Shown here in pieces: positions 1-13,790 of a stretch of DNA of 64,000 bases; the first letter of the stretch is position 1, and each line of letters starts with the position of its first letter. The position numbers and the translations under genes are program-made. Origin of the DNA: Eutrigla gurnardus (lineage: Eukaryota; Chordata; Actinopteri; Perciformes; Triglidae); assembly GCA_963514095.1 (NCBI GenBank), contig OY741281.1:13074882-13138881 (forward strand), given 5' to 3'. Under the pieces are notes generated by a model. It ran no database searches and was not told the origin of the DNA. It was given only the letters and a program-made list of their open reading frames with translations.

Positions 1-1851
1 AATGAGATGCTGAATGTCCTTTTATACTTTGGTACCGTGTCTGTGATGAAACCGCCAAACTTTTGATTTAAATCCCATAAAAACTCCAAACTATGGTTAC
101 TGTGTTCTAACCGCCACAAATAACGTCTTTCACTGCTCTTTCTTTCTTCACTAAATATGGGTTTGGGAGTTTCTTAGCTTTCAACAACTGGCTTGAGGCA
201 CGTTGAAAGACCATTTCTAGCTGCCACTCCCCACCTGGAAATACACCTCCGAAATAACATGCACAGCAGCGTACGTCATCTTTTTCCCCAGTGAAAGAGA
301 GGTGAAAGGTTTGCAGGTAAAGGCTTTGGGGAGTGGACTTGATGTCGCCTAATCCCATGGACAAACAATAGAGAAAACACTGTAGGCCTACTGTAACTGT
401 ACATGGCTATGGAGTGATCAGTATGAATAAGGAAACAATCAATAGGAAAAAGGTGTTTTTTCAGCAAGTAAGCTCAAAATTGGCTACCAACATTAGCCAG
501 TTAGCTCTTATTAGCTATAGCAACAACAATGCTAAAGTAATTCTGAATCAACAAACTGGCTGGCGTTGTAGACAAACATAACAGGCTACACATACACACC
601 TCCTCGTTTACCTCATTAAGTAAATATTAGTGGGTTTGTATTGTTACTCAGCATCAAAGTGAAGAGAAAGTTGGCAGTATTTGCTGTCAAATCAACAAAA
701 GGAAAGACTGTCTTTTTGCTCTTCAAAGTTGTGTACCTTTTCTCTGAAGAACATCTTTAGAATCAAACCGATGTCAAGCTAAGTTTGAATTAACCGGCTA
801 ACCTCTAGCTAGCTAGTTATCCACAGAAGCTCATAAGAAGCTAGGTAGTTAGCCGAAGTTGAGTTTTAGTCATTTCTTATACTATTACAAGGTAGTTCAG
901 TCATACTGCAGGCCTATATTTTCATCATGTGGTAATTCTTTTTTTTATTATTCATTTATTTAGTATTTACCACATTTGGGATCCATATACGGCGTCCTCT
1001 AAGCAGGGTGAGTTATCCTCCAGCGCTTTGAGTGGTCGAAAAGACTAGAAGAACGCAGGTCCCTGATACAATACACCATCCACATGTCTGTGATGCCGCA
1101 GCATTTTTGCAGGGCCTCTGCAATACGTGTAAATCATGTCATTACACTGTTTGAACAGGAGAGGTTAGGACTAATTACACGCCTGCGGGGCGGCTTGAGG
1201 AGAAGAGGCGCCAAGGTGAGCTTCCAGCCTGTTTATGTAACGGAGGAGAATGTGAGGAATGACAAAAGGCCTGCGACAGGAACGGGCCGACAGAAGCTCT
1301 TCACAGAGGTTAAGAGGCAGGTAGGAAGGATCCTTGCCATTCCACGCATTGCTCTCCGTCAGGCTACGGGAACAGGTTGTGTGAAATGACAGACATAAAG
1401 TTTGTGTTGTTTGTGGCTGTCACCAAACTACTAATCAAACCGTGTGCATCCTCCTTAAGATCCTCTTCCGCATTCCCCCACCTTGCATGTCACTTTGTAG
1501 CCTACATTGGGTTTTTTCTGCCCCTAGCTAAAGTTTAATACGTTTCTGTAGAGTTCGGAGCCTTTGACGTATCACCTCCCCCTCCGCTAGGCCAATATCT
1601 TGACACTGACCTTATGTTCAACGACTGAAGAGACAGAAAGACGCTATGTTTGTGCGATATGAGTTGTAACATACCTCAACCCTAATCTAAGGCTTGTGTA
1701 AATACAGTCTCAGAGCCTGGACCACTTCAAACGGACTTGTACAGTAAGGTCTTTGATCAGGAGTCACTTCACTATTTGTCCAATTATAAAGCGGTGTTTC
1801 ATCACATTAACTTGATGTTTTTCCAGTTTTTTTGGAGATTATCTCTGAAGG

Positions 1852-1852
<1 letters not shown>

Positions 1853-1883
<31 letters not shown>
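1853..1883. repeat. (CT)n microsatellite
   Basis: About 15 uninterrupted CT dinucleotides. Confidence 0.97.
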
Positions 1884-1886
<3 letters not shown>

Positions 1887-2048
1887 GCAGATGGTGTCCT
1901 TTCAGGGTCCTCTCAAGGTCACACAGACACCGTCTAAGCCATGGGGGGAAGCGGCACCGGACGGAGAGATACCCTCGATAGGATATCTTCCAAAGTTGGT
2001 GAACAACAGCAAGCACACAGCAGCACACCCCACTGTTATCATGCAGAT

Positions 2049-2080
<32 letters not shown>

Positions 2081-2083
2081 GGG
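2049..2083. repeat. (AG)n then poly-G
   Basis: About 11 AG units running directly into a 13-14 bp G tract. It lies 170 bp from the CT repeat, so the two could pair as an imperfect hairpin. Confidence 0.95.
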
Positions 2084-2947
2084 ATTTGTGGGTGGTTGGT
2101 GTTTTTTGAAAAATGATCACGCATGTCGTTTGCAGGGTTTTATCAAGGGTTGGATATGCAGACACTACACAGAGTTTATTCAGTTCAGCTAAAGGAGAAA
2201 CAAATTGCATAATTCGGGTTCTGATATTTTAGTAAGAGTTTTAAAACAATACAAAATACGATAGTAACAATCATGCTTTTTGTGAACAATGTCAAGTGTG
2301 TCATCACTGAGTCAAATTAAAATTTGTAAATTTTGCCACCTGTACCATTTGGGAAGATAACTTGTGATGTGGATGTTTCATCTAAATGTCTGATGCAGGT
2401 ACCGTTGCCAAGCGCCTGCTCTCTTCCTTTTTCAGCGGTGTAGGTTTGCCCTGCACACCCTCTTTCATAACTCATTTAATAATGATTTCTCATAGACACG
2501 TGTTGGAGGTGTTATGTATCTGTGGATGCATGTGTGCATGCAGCCGCAGCTGTTTGCAAATTGTTTTGAAGGTGTGCATACATGTTGGCAGACAGAAGCA
2601 CACTTACAGGCGTGGCTTCCTGGGACGGAAGCTGTACAAAAAGCCTAATGTTCAAGAATGATGTCAATATGTGTCAATTATGACACACCTGCATAACTTC
2701 CCTGAACGTAACAACCAGTTGCAAGATAATAGTATTCAGATCTTTTTTTCCTCATCTATGTGCCAAGTTATGATAACTTGATGAAAATCTTTGAAAATCT
2801 GGCAGTGAAATAGGTGGAAATGATACAGCAGATTACAGCACTTGAACACTGAAATGTTCAATAATACATTTTCTGTGTTTTCAAGAGATTTTTACCATTG
2901 TAAAATGATTACATTCATTTTCAATCATATACCCCCAGTTCTTTTGT

Positions 2948-3240
2948 TGGAAGCCCAAGGATAAACCGGAGAACTCTTCAGTTCACAGATATATTTATTC
3001 AGGTCACAGATAAAGTATGGCAGCGCTGGGCTCGGAATGGCAGAGCTCCCGCAGGATCTCAGTCAGAGCGAGCCCCGTTTCCAGGTCCTGGTCATATTTT
3101 ATCTTCTTGGGCTGGGTCCGCCCCTTACAGAGGTTGAACTTTCACGCAACCGAGTCTCACTGGTCAGTTATCTCTGACGTGAACTTACGGAAATGTAATA
3201 TGAAACATGTATGAGTGTTGTCCTTCAGGCGTGTATCTAT
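2948..3240 (-). mobile_element. possible LTR or retroelement end
   Basis: On the minus strand a CTGAATAAATATATCTGTGA stretch (AATAAA signal) precedes CTGAAGAGTTCTCCGG and ends CCAACA, reminiscent of a retroelement R-U5 end. I could not find the other end or a target duplication, so the call is tentative. Confidence 0.3.
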
Positions 3241-6200
3241 TCTAGCAAACCTAACTGTCAGAACAAAGAGGGCCTTGAAGATTCAACGGGTTCCTGCTTA
3301 TCAGGTTAACTGTCACACTGTTCTAATGAGCAACCAGTGATTTATATGAGTTCAGTGAATAGGACAAGTCTAAAGTGAACAAAGTAAAAGCAAATTATAA
3401 CACAATGGAGAATTGTTGTGTGACTTGTCATAACTGTGTTGGTAGCTTATCCATCCTGACAGTAACACAACTGTGGTCCAAGTATTAAATACTTGGTTTT
3501 CTGAAGTCTAATCTAAATGTTGTCCAAATAAAGGAGATGCACAGCTTTGATTGACCGGTTGACACCGTGTCTCTCCATAAAGTCTTTGTTTTTGTATTTT
3601 AGTTTGTGGCAGCCCCTCTGCTTCTCCTCACCAGGCCTCAGTCCATCCCCAGCCTCTGGCCTACTGACACTGGGGCAGGGTACGGCTCGGCTCGGCACGG
3701 CTCTGTCCCTCTGAACCCCGAGGGGACTGCCCCAGACCCCGGCGTGCACACAAAGAATTCATTGAAAGGCAAAAAGCGAGGGAAGACAGTTTCTCAGGAA
3801 AAGGACAATGGGCGTTCTCCTCCATTTGGCTCACCCTTTCATCCTCGGACGTCCACAAGAGATGCAATTGTTTGGACACTGCGATATGGGGCAAAGCTTT
3901 AGAAGACGCATCGCTTTTAATTAACTGTTGGTAATGATCTCATTATTGGGGCCGAGTGGGCTCCCTGGGCCCAGCGTTGTGCACAGGGGTGAGTCTGGGG
4001 TCATCGTTCTGAAGGCCCCACGCTAACTGACAAAACATGGAGGAATTTTGTCATGCCGCCACGGTGCATCAACTCAGACACTGTCAAACTGGACCGGTTC
4101 ATCCAGAATTAAGGGGAATGATCTTTTTATAGCAGTTAAACAAACATTTGGGGGTTCAATTTTTCACAGGGAGCTTTTGCACTGGTGTTTTTGTTGGCAC
4201 TCTTTACCTCTTGGTTGGTGTTTCGTGCAGAAATATACTTTCGTAACTGAAAGCACAATCTATTTAAATCTACAGTAACAATTTTATTTTTCTGGGTTTT
4301 ATATTTTACCATTAAATGCTGCAATTGGGAGGAAAAAAATAGAAAACTTCTTAACCAGCCAAAACCATATAATGTGTATATAAGAAGAGAGAGGGAGACA
4401 TTGAGGGAGGAAAGGAGGACAGATAGGAAGAGAAAGACAAGGCTGAGACTGAGGAGGAGAAAGGGGGGCATTTTTCAGGGGAGAATTCAAGGCCTTATCT
4501 CCAGACAGGGAAGAGCCTGAACCCCTCCTACTCCACCGCCTCACACACTGACCTAAGATATGTATGCGTGGGATTGTGTGCACTCACATGATTGCCTTCA
4601 TAAGTATATTCTGTGCATTCATGTATTTTTTGAAGAAGGAGAAAAAGGGGGATTTCTTGCTTTGGTTGTTTATGTGTTTGGTGTTTATCTGATGGTGCAA
4701 AGTGTACTGTGCGTCTTCCTCTAGGGTTTTTCCTTGTCTGATGTCACCGTCTGTCTCTGCAGGAAGGAGGTCACGCTGATCGCTCTGTTTGCCCTCAGCA
4801 CATCGCAATCAGTCGCACAGAATTAGCGTAGCACCTAGATTGTCTTTGTTTGTCTTAACGTCGATGGGAAAACAACTCCAATGCAAGATGCACAGAGAGC
4901 ATTTTTATGCTTTTCAGAAGAGGAACTGCACATACAGGCAAAGACTTAATTATACCGTTTGTAATGAAGACCCAGCACAACACCTGAAGGTTTGATGGGT
5001 GTGGCAACAACACTGAATCAACGGGTGTGGCAACTCTGTACACGCCGCGCTAATTATGGGATAAGAGTGTGTAACATTTGAAAATAGAGCAGCTCTGTGA
5101 CATGTTTTGAGAATTCGTCCTTCACCTGAAGACCGAGCCTCGTGCCTTCATGTTGGCAAGCATCTGCTTTTCTGAAATGTCCATTTCACAAAGATACACG
5201 GGATCAAAAGACACCTGTTTGGTCCACTACTGAGCTTCTGTAATCCAGAGATCCAAACCTCTATCTGCCAGTGTGGATCCAGTATGTATGGAACTGGTCC
5301 CAGTCACAAGGCTTGTTGATGTCGGGTTTGGTTGGCAGAATGCCCAAATACACATCCAGTTAAATACTGGTTTATAAAGTTGGATTTGGGAACTATTAAA
5401 TTGCAAGGAACCATTGGAGCCCCAGGTAACACATCCCAATTCAACCCGTCTCCTGATGCAGATACAACATACAAGATACAACCATCTTTGTTAATAGATA
5501 CATTTTGTAAGAAACACATGCATGTTTTGTACATACATAATGTGGAAATCTTCATATTGAACAAAACTGCAGTTTGCTGCCAACAAGAAATATTCATATT
5601 TAATGTATTTGTTTCATTTTTACCCACATTGACCTCCACATTTTCATCAAATAACCCAAAGCCCCTTATGTGCATTCCTGCTTGCTTTTCCACTGCATCT
5701 GAACACTCATGAGTGTTAGGTAAATAGACTGATAACTGAACAAAACCCACTTTGTCCGAGTCAATTCAGTGCTGCTCTTTGTAGATTACTGATGTGTGAC
5801 TGTAATGTTACGTACAAAGCATGCAGAGGTGGAGACAGAGATAATGACATGTCCATTTCCAAAGGAGCAACAATTTTACGAGTGTTTTACGCTTGGATAT
5901 AGACACAACGAGCTTGTTGAGGCACAAATTATACTTTCCATGTCAGCATAGCTGCGAGGGCCACCCGTGTGCAGCCGGAAATGTATGACTGTTTCCGACC
6001 GTACGTGCAGGTCCTACATGCCAACAACATGCAAAACAACATTTTTGAGTGAATAAATGGCCGTTTACTGCATGGAAGCTGAGACAAGCAGCCTTGAGGC
6101 TTCCATCAGTCACAGTACATGGGCAATCAGATGTACAACCCCCAGAGCAGGGGCTTTTTCTGAGGGCAGCCACAAGGTTGGTGAGTGCCCTGGTGACCTA

Positions 6201-9048
6201 ATGGTTAACACACAACCGTTCAGTTCTGTCTCTAAGAATTATAAGGTAAAAATGCTGATAAAAACCGTTCAATCACTTCTGCAGTGGTAGAGAGCTGAAA
6301 GCAAACATGGGTTTTGATTGGGAAACTTCACGCTTCATTGAATGCTTGAAATTAAATAAGCGAGATCAATTTGCTGTAATGCAATGTCATCAAAAAATAA
6401 TTCTGAATTATAAAATGAATCAAAAAGCGAATCAAGTCAAAAGTCCAGAAGGCACGCTGTGTTACTTACGTTGTTTATTTGACGACACATAAATCTGTCA
6501 TTTAGATGTCTGGGATGTTTAAAAGCCAAAAAACAGCATTCCTATAGTTCCGCTAAAATAAACACATTTGAAATGTCTCTTGTGAACAGAGAGAATGCTA
6601 CTTTTGTATTTTCCTACACTCCGAGGGAGAACTGGCTGAAGGAACCTGGGCAGTCCCAGCAGCAAAGTAAATGCACTTGACAAATCTCGTGTTTTATGTG
6701 TTCTTTCCGCACAGCTTGGGGCTATGCAGCTAATTCAATTCAAGACACTGAATTATGCTTAAATCGCTTTTATCGCCCATGTCTCGGTGTTTCTCTGTTA
6801 CTCCATTTAGCGGGGCAGTCTGTGACGGGGGATGAATAGACACATTGTTTATTTTAGTCATTATTTGGAGCTTTGCCAAGGAGCCTATTATGGCTAATAG
6901 ACCGTTCCGTGGTACTTTATAATATAAACAGAATGTTTTACTTGCCCATAAAGACAAAATATGAACGTCCCTATAGTGAGGCTCTAACTGGATCCATACA
7001 GGCCACAGCAGCTCTAATCCCAGTGCAGGGCAGACGCTGGAAGGCATGCTCGGGCTTCTTAGGAGCTTCAAAGGAGGGGCGTTTCCTGGACTTTATAAGA
7101 CTAAACACAGGGAAAGCAGGCAACATGGCGTGTGTGTGTGTTTAGAGTACCTGAGGGCTGCACATTGCACACTTGGACATTGCATGTGTGTGAGTAAATC
7201 TGTCTGCAGTCTTGATGAGTCAGTCGCCTCACTTCTGAGACCCTCTTTCGAAACAGTGTGGTGGGCATCCGGTGTCAAGCGGTAGGGAAAGAGGAAGAGT
7301 CCCTGATAAGAACGAGATAAGCTTCCAGACTGAGCCGGTGACTCTAAACGTATTTAAGGCGTTACACAATCCGGAAACCACAACTAGGGGAAGAGAGGAG
7401 TCGTTACCAACTGCCAGATTAGGCCTGTTTTCTTCAACCTCCAGTCTGCTTCTCCAAGTCGACTCAGTACAACTGCGTGCGAAATCCGTGGCAGCGTCAC
7501 ACGAGCAAGTGTGGTTGTGATCTAACGCGTCATCGTAGGCATCCAAAACACCCAGTCCCATGCGTCTGGAAAGCCAATCCATACAGCTGAGCACTGTTAA
7601 CGGGTGTGGTTGAACACGACAACATCATGAATTTCCCTCTAATATTCTCCACTTATACTCATACTCATACACTCATACTCTAGTATAAAAAGCAAAGTCA
7701 TCCTGGTATTGCGGTATTATATTTAAGGCTGAATTTTAAGTGAAAACTGCCTGGACTTTTCAAAGTGGAGCAGGCCTTTGTAAGTCGTTTTTCACCCTGA
7801 CTTTACATAAACCACACATTCAAAAGTAGTGATTTCCTGTGGATCACAACGGTTTAGAGTAAACAAGTTCAGAAAATGCTGCCAGTAATAGAAAGTCAAG
7901 AGGAGAATGGGAAAAGAATGTAAATAAGATGTAATTATGCATGAGTCACTCTAAAAAGAAAAAAAAGAAGAATGGAAACCGTGCGTTGATGCTGTAAATT
8001 ACATTTAAAAAGATTTTACCGTAAATCAAATTTTCTTCTAAAATGTATATAAATTCTTGTAACAATTCAACAATAAACTATTGCCAGGTTTTTGTTCAAA
8101 GCGACATGAATTTAATATACTACACCACATTTAAATCCAATATTGTCTCTATTTTAGTAGAATCAAGACGTAAAGGGTCATAAAATCAAAACAATGACCT
8201 GAAAGAGGCTTTGTTTGCCTTAATCATTAATACATTATTTTGCCACAGCCTTCTATTTGGGACATTTTTAGTTGACAAATCACTAGAAAAACAAAATGAA
8301 AATATTTTATACAGGTTTCCAGAGTCTTCAGATTTGATTCTACATGTAATGAACACATTCATGCAGTTTGTCTGGGCCCTAAATACATAAACCCAATAAA
8401 CTTGTGTTTATTGTATTCACACTTTATAAACCATCTACAACCTGTCCAACTTCTTCATAGGATACAGATCTCTTTTCCCCTCCCTAGCATCAGAGAACAC
8501 TAGTTGAATCCGGTCCTGTTTAGCTGCAAAGTGTCGCCTGCTATGACTGGGATGGGAGCAGTCACAGCTAAACGTGTAACAGTTATAAAACTAAAAGGGA
8601 AAACTGTCCTCTGATGCCCCCGGGACAATTACGTGCCTCTTCCAATCTCTTTATTCCCATTTTTCCAAAAAGCGGCCTCGTGCTTGCTCATTTGCTGCCA
8701 GTTCCAATTAGCCGTCTGCACAACCGCAGCCTTCATTTGATCACAGGAACCATACGTGCTACATGTTTTCTGAGTTGCATTGCCTGTTTGTGGAGCTTTG
8801 TGCGAGTATGACTTTGATTACATTTAGGGAAATGAGAGCTGGATACAGTACGCTGGCTGACACGGGGTACTCGGTGACATACAGAGAATGGTATTGTGTT
8901 TGTTGGATGGGAAACTCGCAGGCCGTATGGTTAGTATTCAGAACGCCGCTGAATTGTTTTTCAGACATGTGAGGTAAAGCATTTGCTGCTTAAACGCCTC
9001 CCTCCTTCCCTCCAACGCAGACACATGAAGATATGAGCATTATCTTGA

Positions 9049-9051
<3 letters not shown>

Positions 9052-9126
<75 letters not shown>
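9052..9126. repeat. (GT)n microsatellite, 75 bp
   Basis: About 37 uninterrupted GT units, the longest in the window. Confidence 0.98.
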
Positions 9127-9127
<1 letters not shown>

Positions 9128-9265
9128 TCAAGTGAGTGTGGCTCCTTCCTTTATCTATATTCCTGTACTGCCTTTAACAGCTGTAAAAAAAAACCCAGAG
9201 AAAAGAGAGGTAGAATGAAAGTGTGATTGTACATGTGCATGTGTGTGTACTGTATGTATTCAAGA

Positions 9266-9266
<1 letters not shown>

Positions 9267-9296
<30 letters not shown>
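9267..9296. repeat. (GT)n microsatellite
   Basis: About 15 GT units, 140 bp from the longer GT array. Confidence 0.96.
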
Positions 9297-9303
<7 letters not shown>

Positions 9304-9611
9304 CTTCTGCTAATGGCTTCAGTGTTAGTTGATGAAGGCCTCTGTCTAAACATCCCTCTGGGGTTTCTCAGTGGACAACATAAACACTGTTTACATAATG
9401 AAGAGCTGGAAAAACCCTCCACCCCCGCCCGTTCATCAAAACACTCACACACTTAATGTACCTCCCCTGACACTGCTGCGCCTATGACCACAGTCCCACC
9501 CGAAAACACGACTCAAAGATTCAAAATGATGAATGTGTTTTAATTAACACACAAAAATGCACGCTCACGTACAAAGCACAAAACAATTGGTTAAGTTTAG
9601 GCATCTTGAGT

Positions 9612-10050
9612 AGTCAGGGGATAGACTGTATAAGAAGTGGACGTAGCCACCATGACATCACCTATTGGTTTGTGGACTATGGTTTTGAAGACTAGTGTTC
9701 GACATTTTGCCCAATGCCATCGTGTTTTTTCCAACTGGTAAAGGAAGTGACCATATTTGGGCTGTGGAGGAGCAACAGGTGGATTTGATGAACACATGTG
9801 GCAGAGCAGCACCCTGAGCAGCAACCTTACTGGATCTGGATCCATCTGGATTCTGTTAGCTTCCATAATTCAAAGTAAACTTCCAGCTAAGTGCTAAATT
9901 CATCTTTGTAGGTAATTGCAATGGTAGCGACGCCACGGTAGCGACGCCACGATAGTGATACCTGTCAATCACAAAGTAGGCCAAAAGCATCACCTGCTTA
10001 ATGGTCTATTTGACTCTAAATCGACCATAATTGACTAAATGAGCATCATG
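9612..10050 (+). mobile_element. interspersed teleost repeat (GAAGTGGACGTAG family)
   Basis: The block ACTGTATAAGAAGTGGACGT, then AGCCACCATGACATCACC and TTGGTTTGTGGACT, matches a repeat that I recall as frequent in percomorph genomes. An internal 14-bp unit (GGTAGCGACGCCAC) is duplicated at about 9924-9952. Boundaries are approximate; no protein is encoded. Confidence 0.5.
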
Positions 10051-10655
10051 CTGTATTGAAGAAGACTTGCACTAGTGCTGATATGCTACGCAGGGTGGGT
10101 CTAGCCAAGAAAAGCAGTGGGAGTCATAATAATGCCACACATGCACAACCCCCCAATGATTCAGCAGCTTGTACACAAACTACTCAAACTACTGTCTGCT
10201 GGTGGGAGATGCTGATTGAACGGCCGTGCCCTCCTTTAAACACCCCCCGTCTTTCATTAAGCAGTCATCCTGGGGAGTCCACTGGACAGCACAGTAAATA
10301 TTTGGCCACTATCTACTCCTTTGCTGACATGGGAATTTGTTGCCCCCCCCCCCTCCCCACACACACTTCTTCTTCTGCTGTTTCTTCTTCTACAAACAGA
10401 ATGAAAGCAGGGAGCCGACAGGACAGTCAGTCAAAGAGCTGCTTGTTAAGGTTAAACACGTCACGCACTGATGGACCATCGGTGCACACAAACACACACT
10501 CATGCAAACACGGGTCATTGTCATTGGAGCAGCTGAACTAATATGCGTGCTACACTTATTTACATCTGGAGGACCGATTCATGTTCTGTGACTTTGGTCT
10601 TTAAATGTCTCCGTCATCATGCATTTGTTCCCCGTGATGAACTGCTGTTGTCCAG

Positions 10656-11168
10656 TTAAAGTCACAGTCGGTAACATTCGCTTGATCATATTCACTGAAA
10701 CAAACACTATGCTCCGATAGAACAACATAAATCATCCGGTTTTAGAAAAAAAAAAAACATGCCTCTACGTTCACCCAGAGCTTGTTGATTGTTTTGCAAA
10801 AATCGCGCCCGTATCATCCTGTCCACTCAGCGCAGTTCACGGTTTGTGCACACGCCACAGATGCCACCTCCCCCCTCACGCATGTTACAATATCACAGGC
10901 ACACGCCTCAAGCTAGGCATACGCTCAATGATGTTAGCAGTTGCTATCTATGAGTAAGTTAGCCATTCTACCTCTGTGTAGCGTGTACTCCATGCCGTTT
11001 ATCGATGAGAGAAGACACGGGCGCGTTCACAGGAATCTGGTGCACACGCACGGACGGACACTCGATGGGAGGGAGCGGAGGAGCTCGGTGGTAGAGGGGG
11101 AGGGGCCTGAGTGTTGTAAACATTCAAAATTTGAAATTCATCTGCAGACTTGCCGACTGCAGCTTTAA
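10656..11168. mobile_element. MITE with TTAA-type ends, about 513 bp
   Basis: Left end TTAAAGTCACAGTCGGTAAC and right end TTGCCGACTGCAGCTTTAA are an imperfect inverted pair sharing CAGTCGG. The outermost bases are TTAA at both ends, consistent with a TTAA target. The interior is non-coding and CpG-rich at the right (about 11000-11110). The CCGACTGCAGCTTTAA end is a motif I recall from many teleost genomes. The superfamily is uncertain. Confidence 0.65.
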
Positions 11169-13275
11169 ATATTTATTAAGTAGGAAAAACAACCTGTTTT
11201 TTAGTAAGTCATATACTAGTCTAATGTTTCACAAACAGACACATTTAATCCAACAAGAACTAAAACAAGAAACTCTCATTCAATTGGAATCACAAGGATT
11301 TCCCCTGACAGCACCGATACAATCTGCTGGTTGCAACAGTGGAGTACATTTACAGAACCTAACTTTTGTTTTGGAGCATGATGACACACTGGTACAGATT
11401 ATATTTCCAATAGAAATATATCAATATTACAGTTGTGTTGAGCGACAAAAAAACATGCACATCAGTAGATTTCAATTTCGTGACTATTTCATGAACTGGA
11501 GTGACACTGTGTTATGAATAATGAGAATTGAGATCACAGTACTTCCTGGGAATCTCCTAGGAAAAACCAGCCTGATTTCAAAGAAATTACCACACATTAC
11601 ATAAACGCATCCACGTGAATATACAAGGCTCAGAGCTAGTGACGCAGTTATAAACAGTGAACAAACAAAGGGCTCTTGAGTTATTGTGATTTACATCTGT
11701 GACATGTTTACGTATTTTACTTAAATATTTCCGTGGTAGTGGCACGTCATTTTAAACATTTCATGCCACCACCACATATGCTGCACATTGATCATTTTGC
11801 GTATTTCTGTGAGATCATGTATTTTAGGAAAAACACTTGTGGTTCAAAGACTATAAGTAACGAAACAAAGATGCTCTATCCAAACCTCAATAAAGCTACA
11901 CACAACAGTCAAACCATGAAATGTCATAATTAAGGTAATGTAACGAAAATGAAACTTTGTTTATGGGGAGAAACACATTTCTAGGGAACCTTTAACCAGA
12001 AATGTTACTGTAGCTTGAACAATCAACCCTTTTTCATTTGGATTTCTAAGTAACAGATATATATTTGGAAAAGTAACTTATACCTATATTTCAAGAAACT
12101 TTCAAGTTTTTAATTGGTTTGAGGCCACTGATGTTGATGTTGTGGCAACAAACCAGGTCCTCCAGCAAGAATCTATGGGAGAAGGGCACTTATCCTATCT
12201 GTTCTTTATTTTATGGGCCAAAAAGTTGTATTTAAACCCAGCAAGACTTGTTGAAGTAGGTTAATTGCATATTAGACACACAGCACTCTAGGCTAGACAA
12301 TGGAATATGCTACAATCTATGACCAGCAGCTCAGCTTTTACGATTTTTGTTGTTGTTGTAGTTGTTTTAACACAAATACATTCCCTACCATATAATCCAG
12401 TTGAATGCCAGCAAAATATAAACAAATAGTTACTGCGTAAGCCTAGTTTACAGCCTGTTATGCCACAAGTGGCCAAAGAAAATCATTTATTGCTGCTTGA
12501 AGTAAAAAGTCTGAATACTTCTGTCGGGTAAAAGTGTGTGCCTGGTCACACAAAGAAACAAGCTATTCCTACCGTTCTCTCTGTAGGCTACACTCTTTTT
12601 ATGTACTCCGCAGCACAGTGTACATAAAAAGTACGTCTGTTCGCTGTTCAGGGAATACAGTGCTGCAAGGGTGTTGTATTTTCTTTAGGCCAACCTGGAA
12701 GTTAGCATCTCCTTGGTTGCCCCTAAAAAAATGCAGAAAATAAGCCCCTGTGGCAGTTAACCCTTTATGAAACTTACAAGTTTAGTTCGGCAAGATAATC
12801 TTCACAAATGAAGATGACTTTTATGGTTTTTGAAGCGTGAAATCAAATGGCAAAAGTAAAAAAGCTAACGTTAGGCAATACATAAACATTGCATTACCGT
12901 GAGTAAACACAACAAGGCTGTAAAGGCAATCATGTCGGCGTGCATAGTCTCATTTAGCCACTTGTTAACAACCGCCTTTTTTTACGACATGTAGAAGCTT
13001 CACAATTCACAAGAGGGGTATTTACAGACTTTTTTTATATTGCAAGACAACACTTTAAATCTCTTAAGCTTGTTATAACCACATTCCTTATTTCAGGCAT
13101 CTAACCAAAATCCTATTCAAGGAAGTCATTGACTTTGGGAAGAGGGAATCGGAAATCCTTTCCTCCATTCTGAGGGACGTACTCCACTATTGGTTAGGTT
13201 CATTCCTAACTAAAGCAGCTAACATTAGCACTTACAACTACCGTTAATGTTTGTTGTAATTGAGAAGCTACGTTC
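11169..13275. other. no gene recognised; intergenic
   Basis: Single-copy, AT-rich. Contains a 12-bp perfect inverted repeat (12595-12606 and 12620-12631). Frame 11131-11517 is a chance opening partly inside the TTAA-ended MITE. Confidence 0.7.
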
Positions 13276-13790
13276 CGCACCCTTCTGGTGGACCACCATG
13301 GGACCTTATTTTGGAAATAATATGTGGTCATGTCAGTCAGTGGCAAGGGACAAATCATTTTTTATCCCGTTTCAATTGTTGCATGAGATACACATAAGAT
13401 GTTTCTCAATTTAAAAGATAGATTTACATGCCAAGAATGTCCATTTTGTTGTATAACTGTTAAAGGAGAAGACTGTGAAAGTGTGAAATTATAAAGATTA
13501 CACACTCAGGTCAAAAGTGACGTTTCTCTCTGGAGCTACAATGTGTGTCTTACTCACACTAACAACAGGTCTCACTTGTTGTCTCTCTTCCCGGAGAAAA
13601 AAAAAACCAAATGGATAAAACAAATCACGTAGAATAACGTAACATTTGTGAATGCAACGAAGTTAGCTAGCTAGTTGACCATGTTTGTGACGTATATGGT
13701 GCACGAGGTTGAAGATATAGCTTGCAAAGCAGTATCACATAAAGGAAATAATACTTCCACAACCTACGACAAACCAAGACTTTCTTTCTT
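13276..13790. mobile_element. MITE family copy 1
   Basis: Starts with the terminal stretch CTTCTGGTGGACCACCATGG, then GACCTTATTTTGG. The interior (TTACTCACACTAACA, TCTTCCCGG, GGATAAAACA, GAAGTTAGCTAGCTAGTT) aligns with copy 2 at 24960. The right terminus is not found, so this copy looks truncated or diverged. Confidence 0.6.

Larger units (their letters stand above)
1..9051. other. no gene recognised; intergenic
   Basis: AT-rich teleost intergenic DNA with CT and AG microsatellites and one possible LTR end. The open frame at 1084-1389 (101 codons) is the longest with even composition but resembles nothing known and has no splice or family support. Confidence 0.7.

Noticed and set aside
1084..1389. 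101-codon frame with basic composition
   Set aside because: No recognisable domain, no splice or transcript support, isolated in intergenic sequence.
5304..5750. Overlapping frames of 148 and 126 codons on opposite strands
   Set aside because: Mutually overlapping, low-information sequences without homology; typical chance frames in AT-balanced DNA.
9033..9218. Open frame of repeated Val-Cys over the GT array
   Set aside because: Pure translation of a dinucleotide microsatellite.
10056..10541. 161-codon plus-strand frame rich in Ser/Thr
   Set aside because: Partly derived from CA/CT-rich simple sequence and begins at the edge of an interspersed repeat; no family match.
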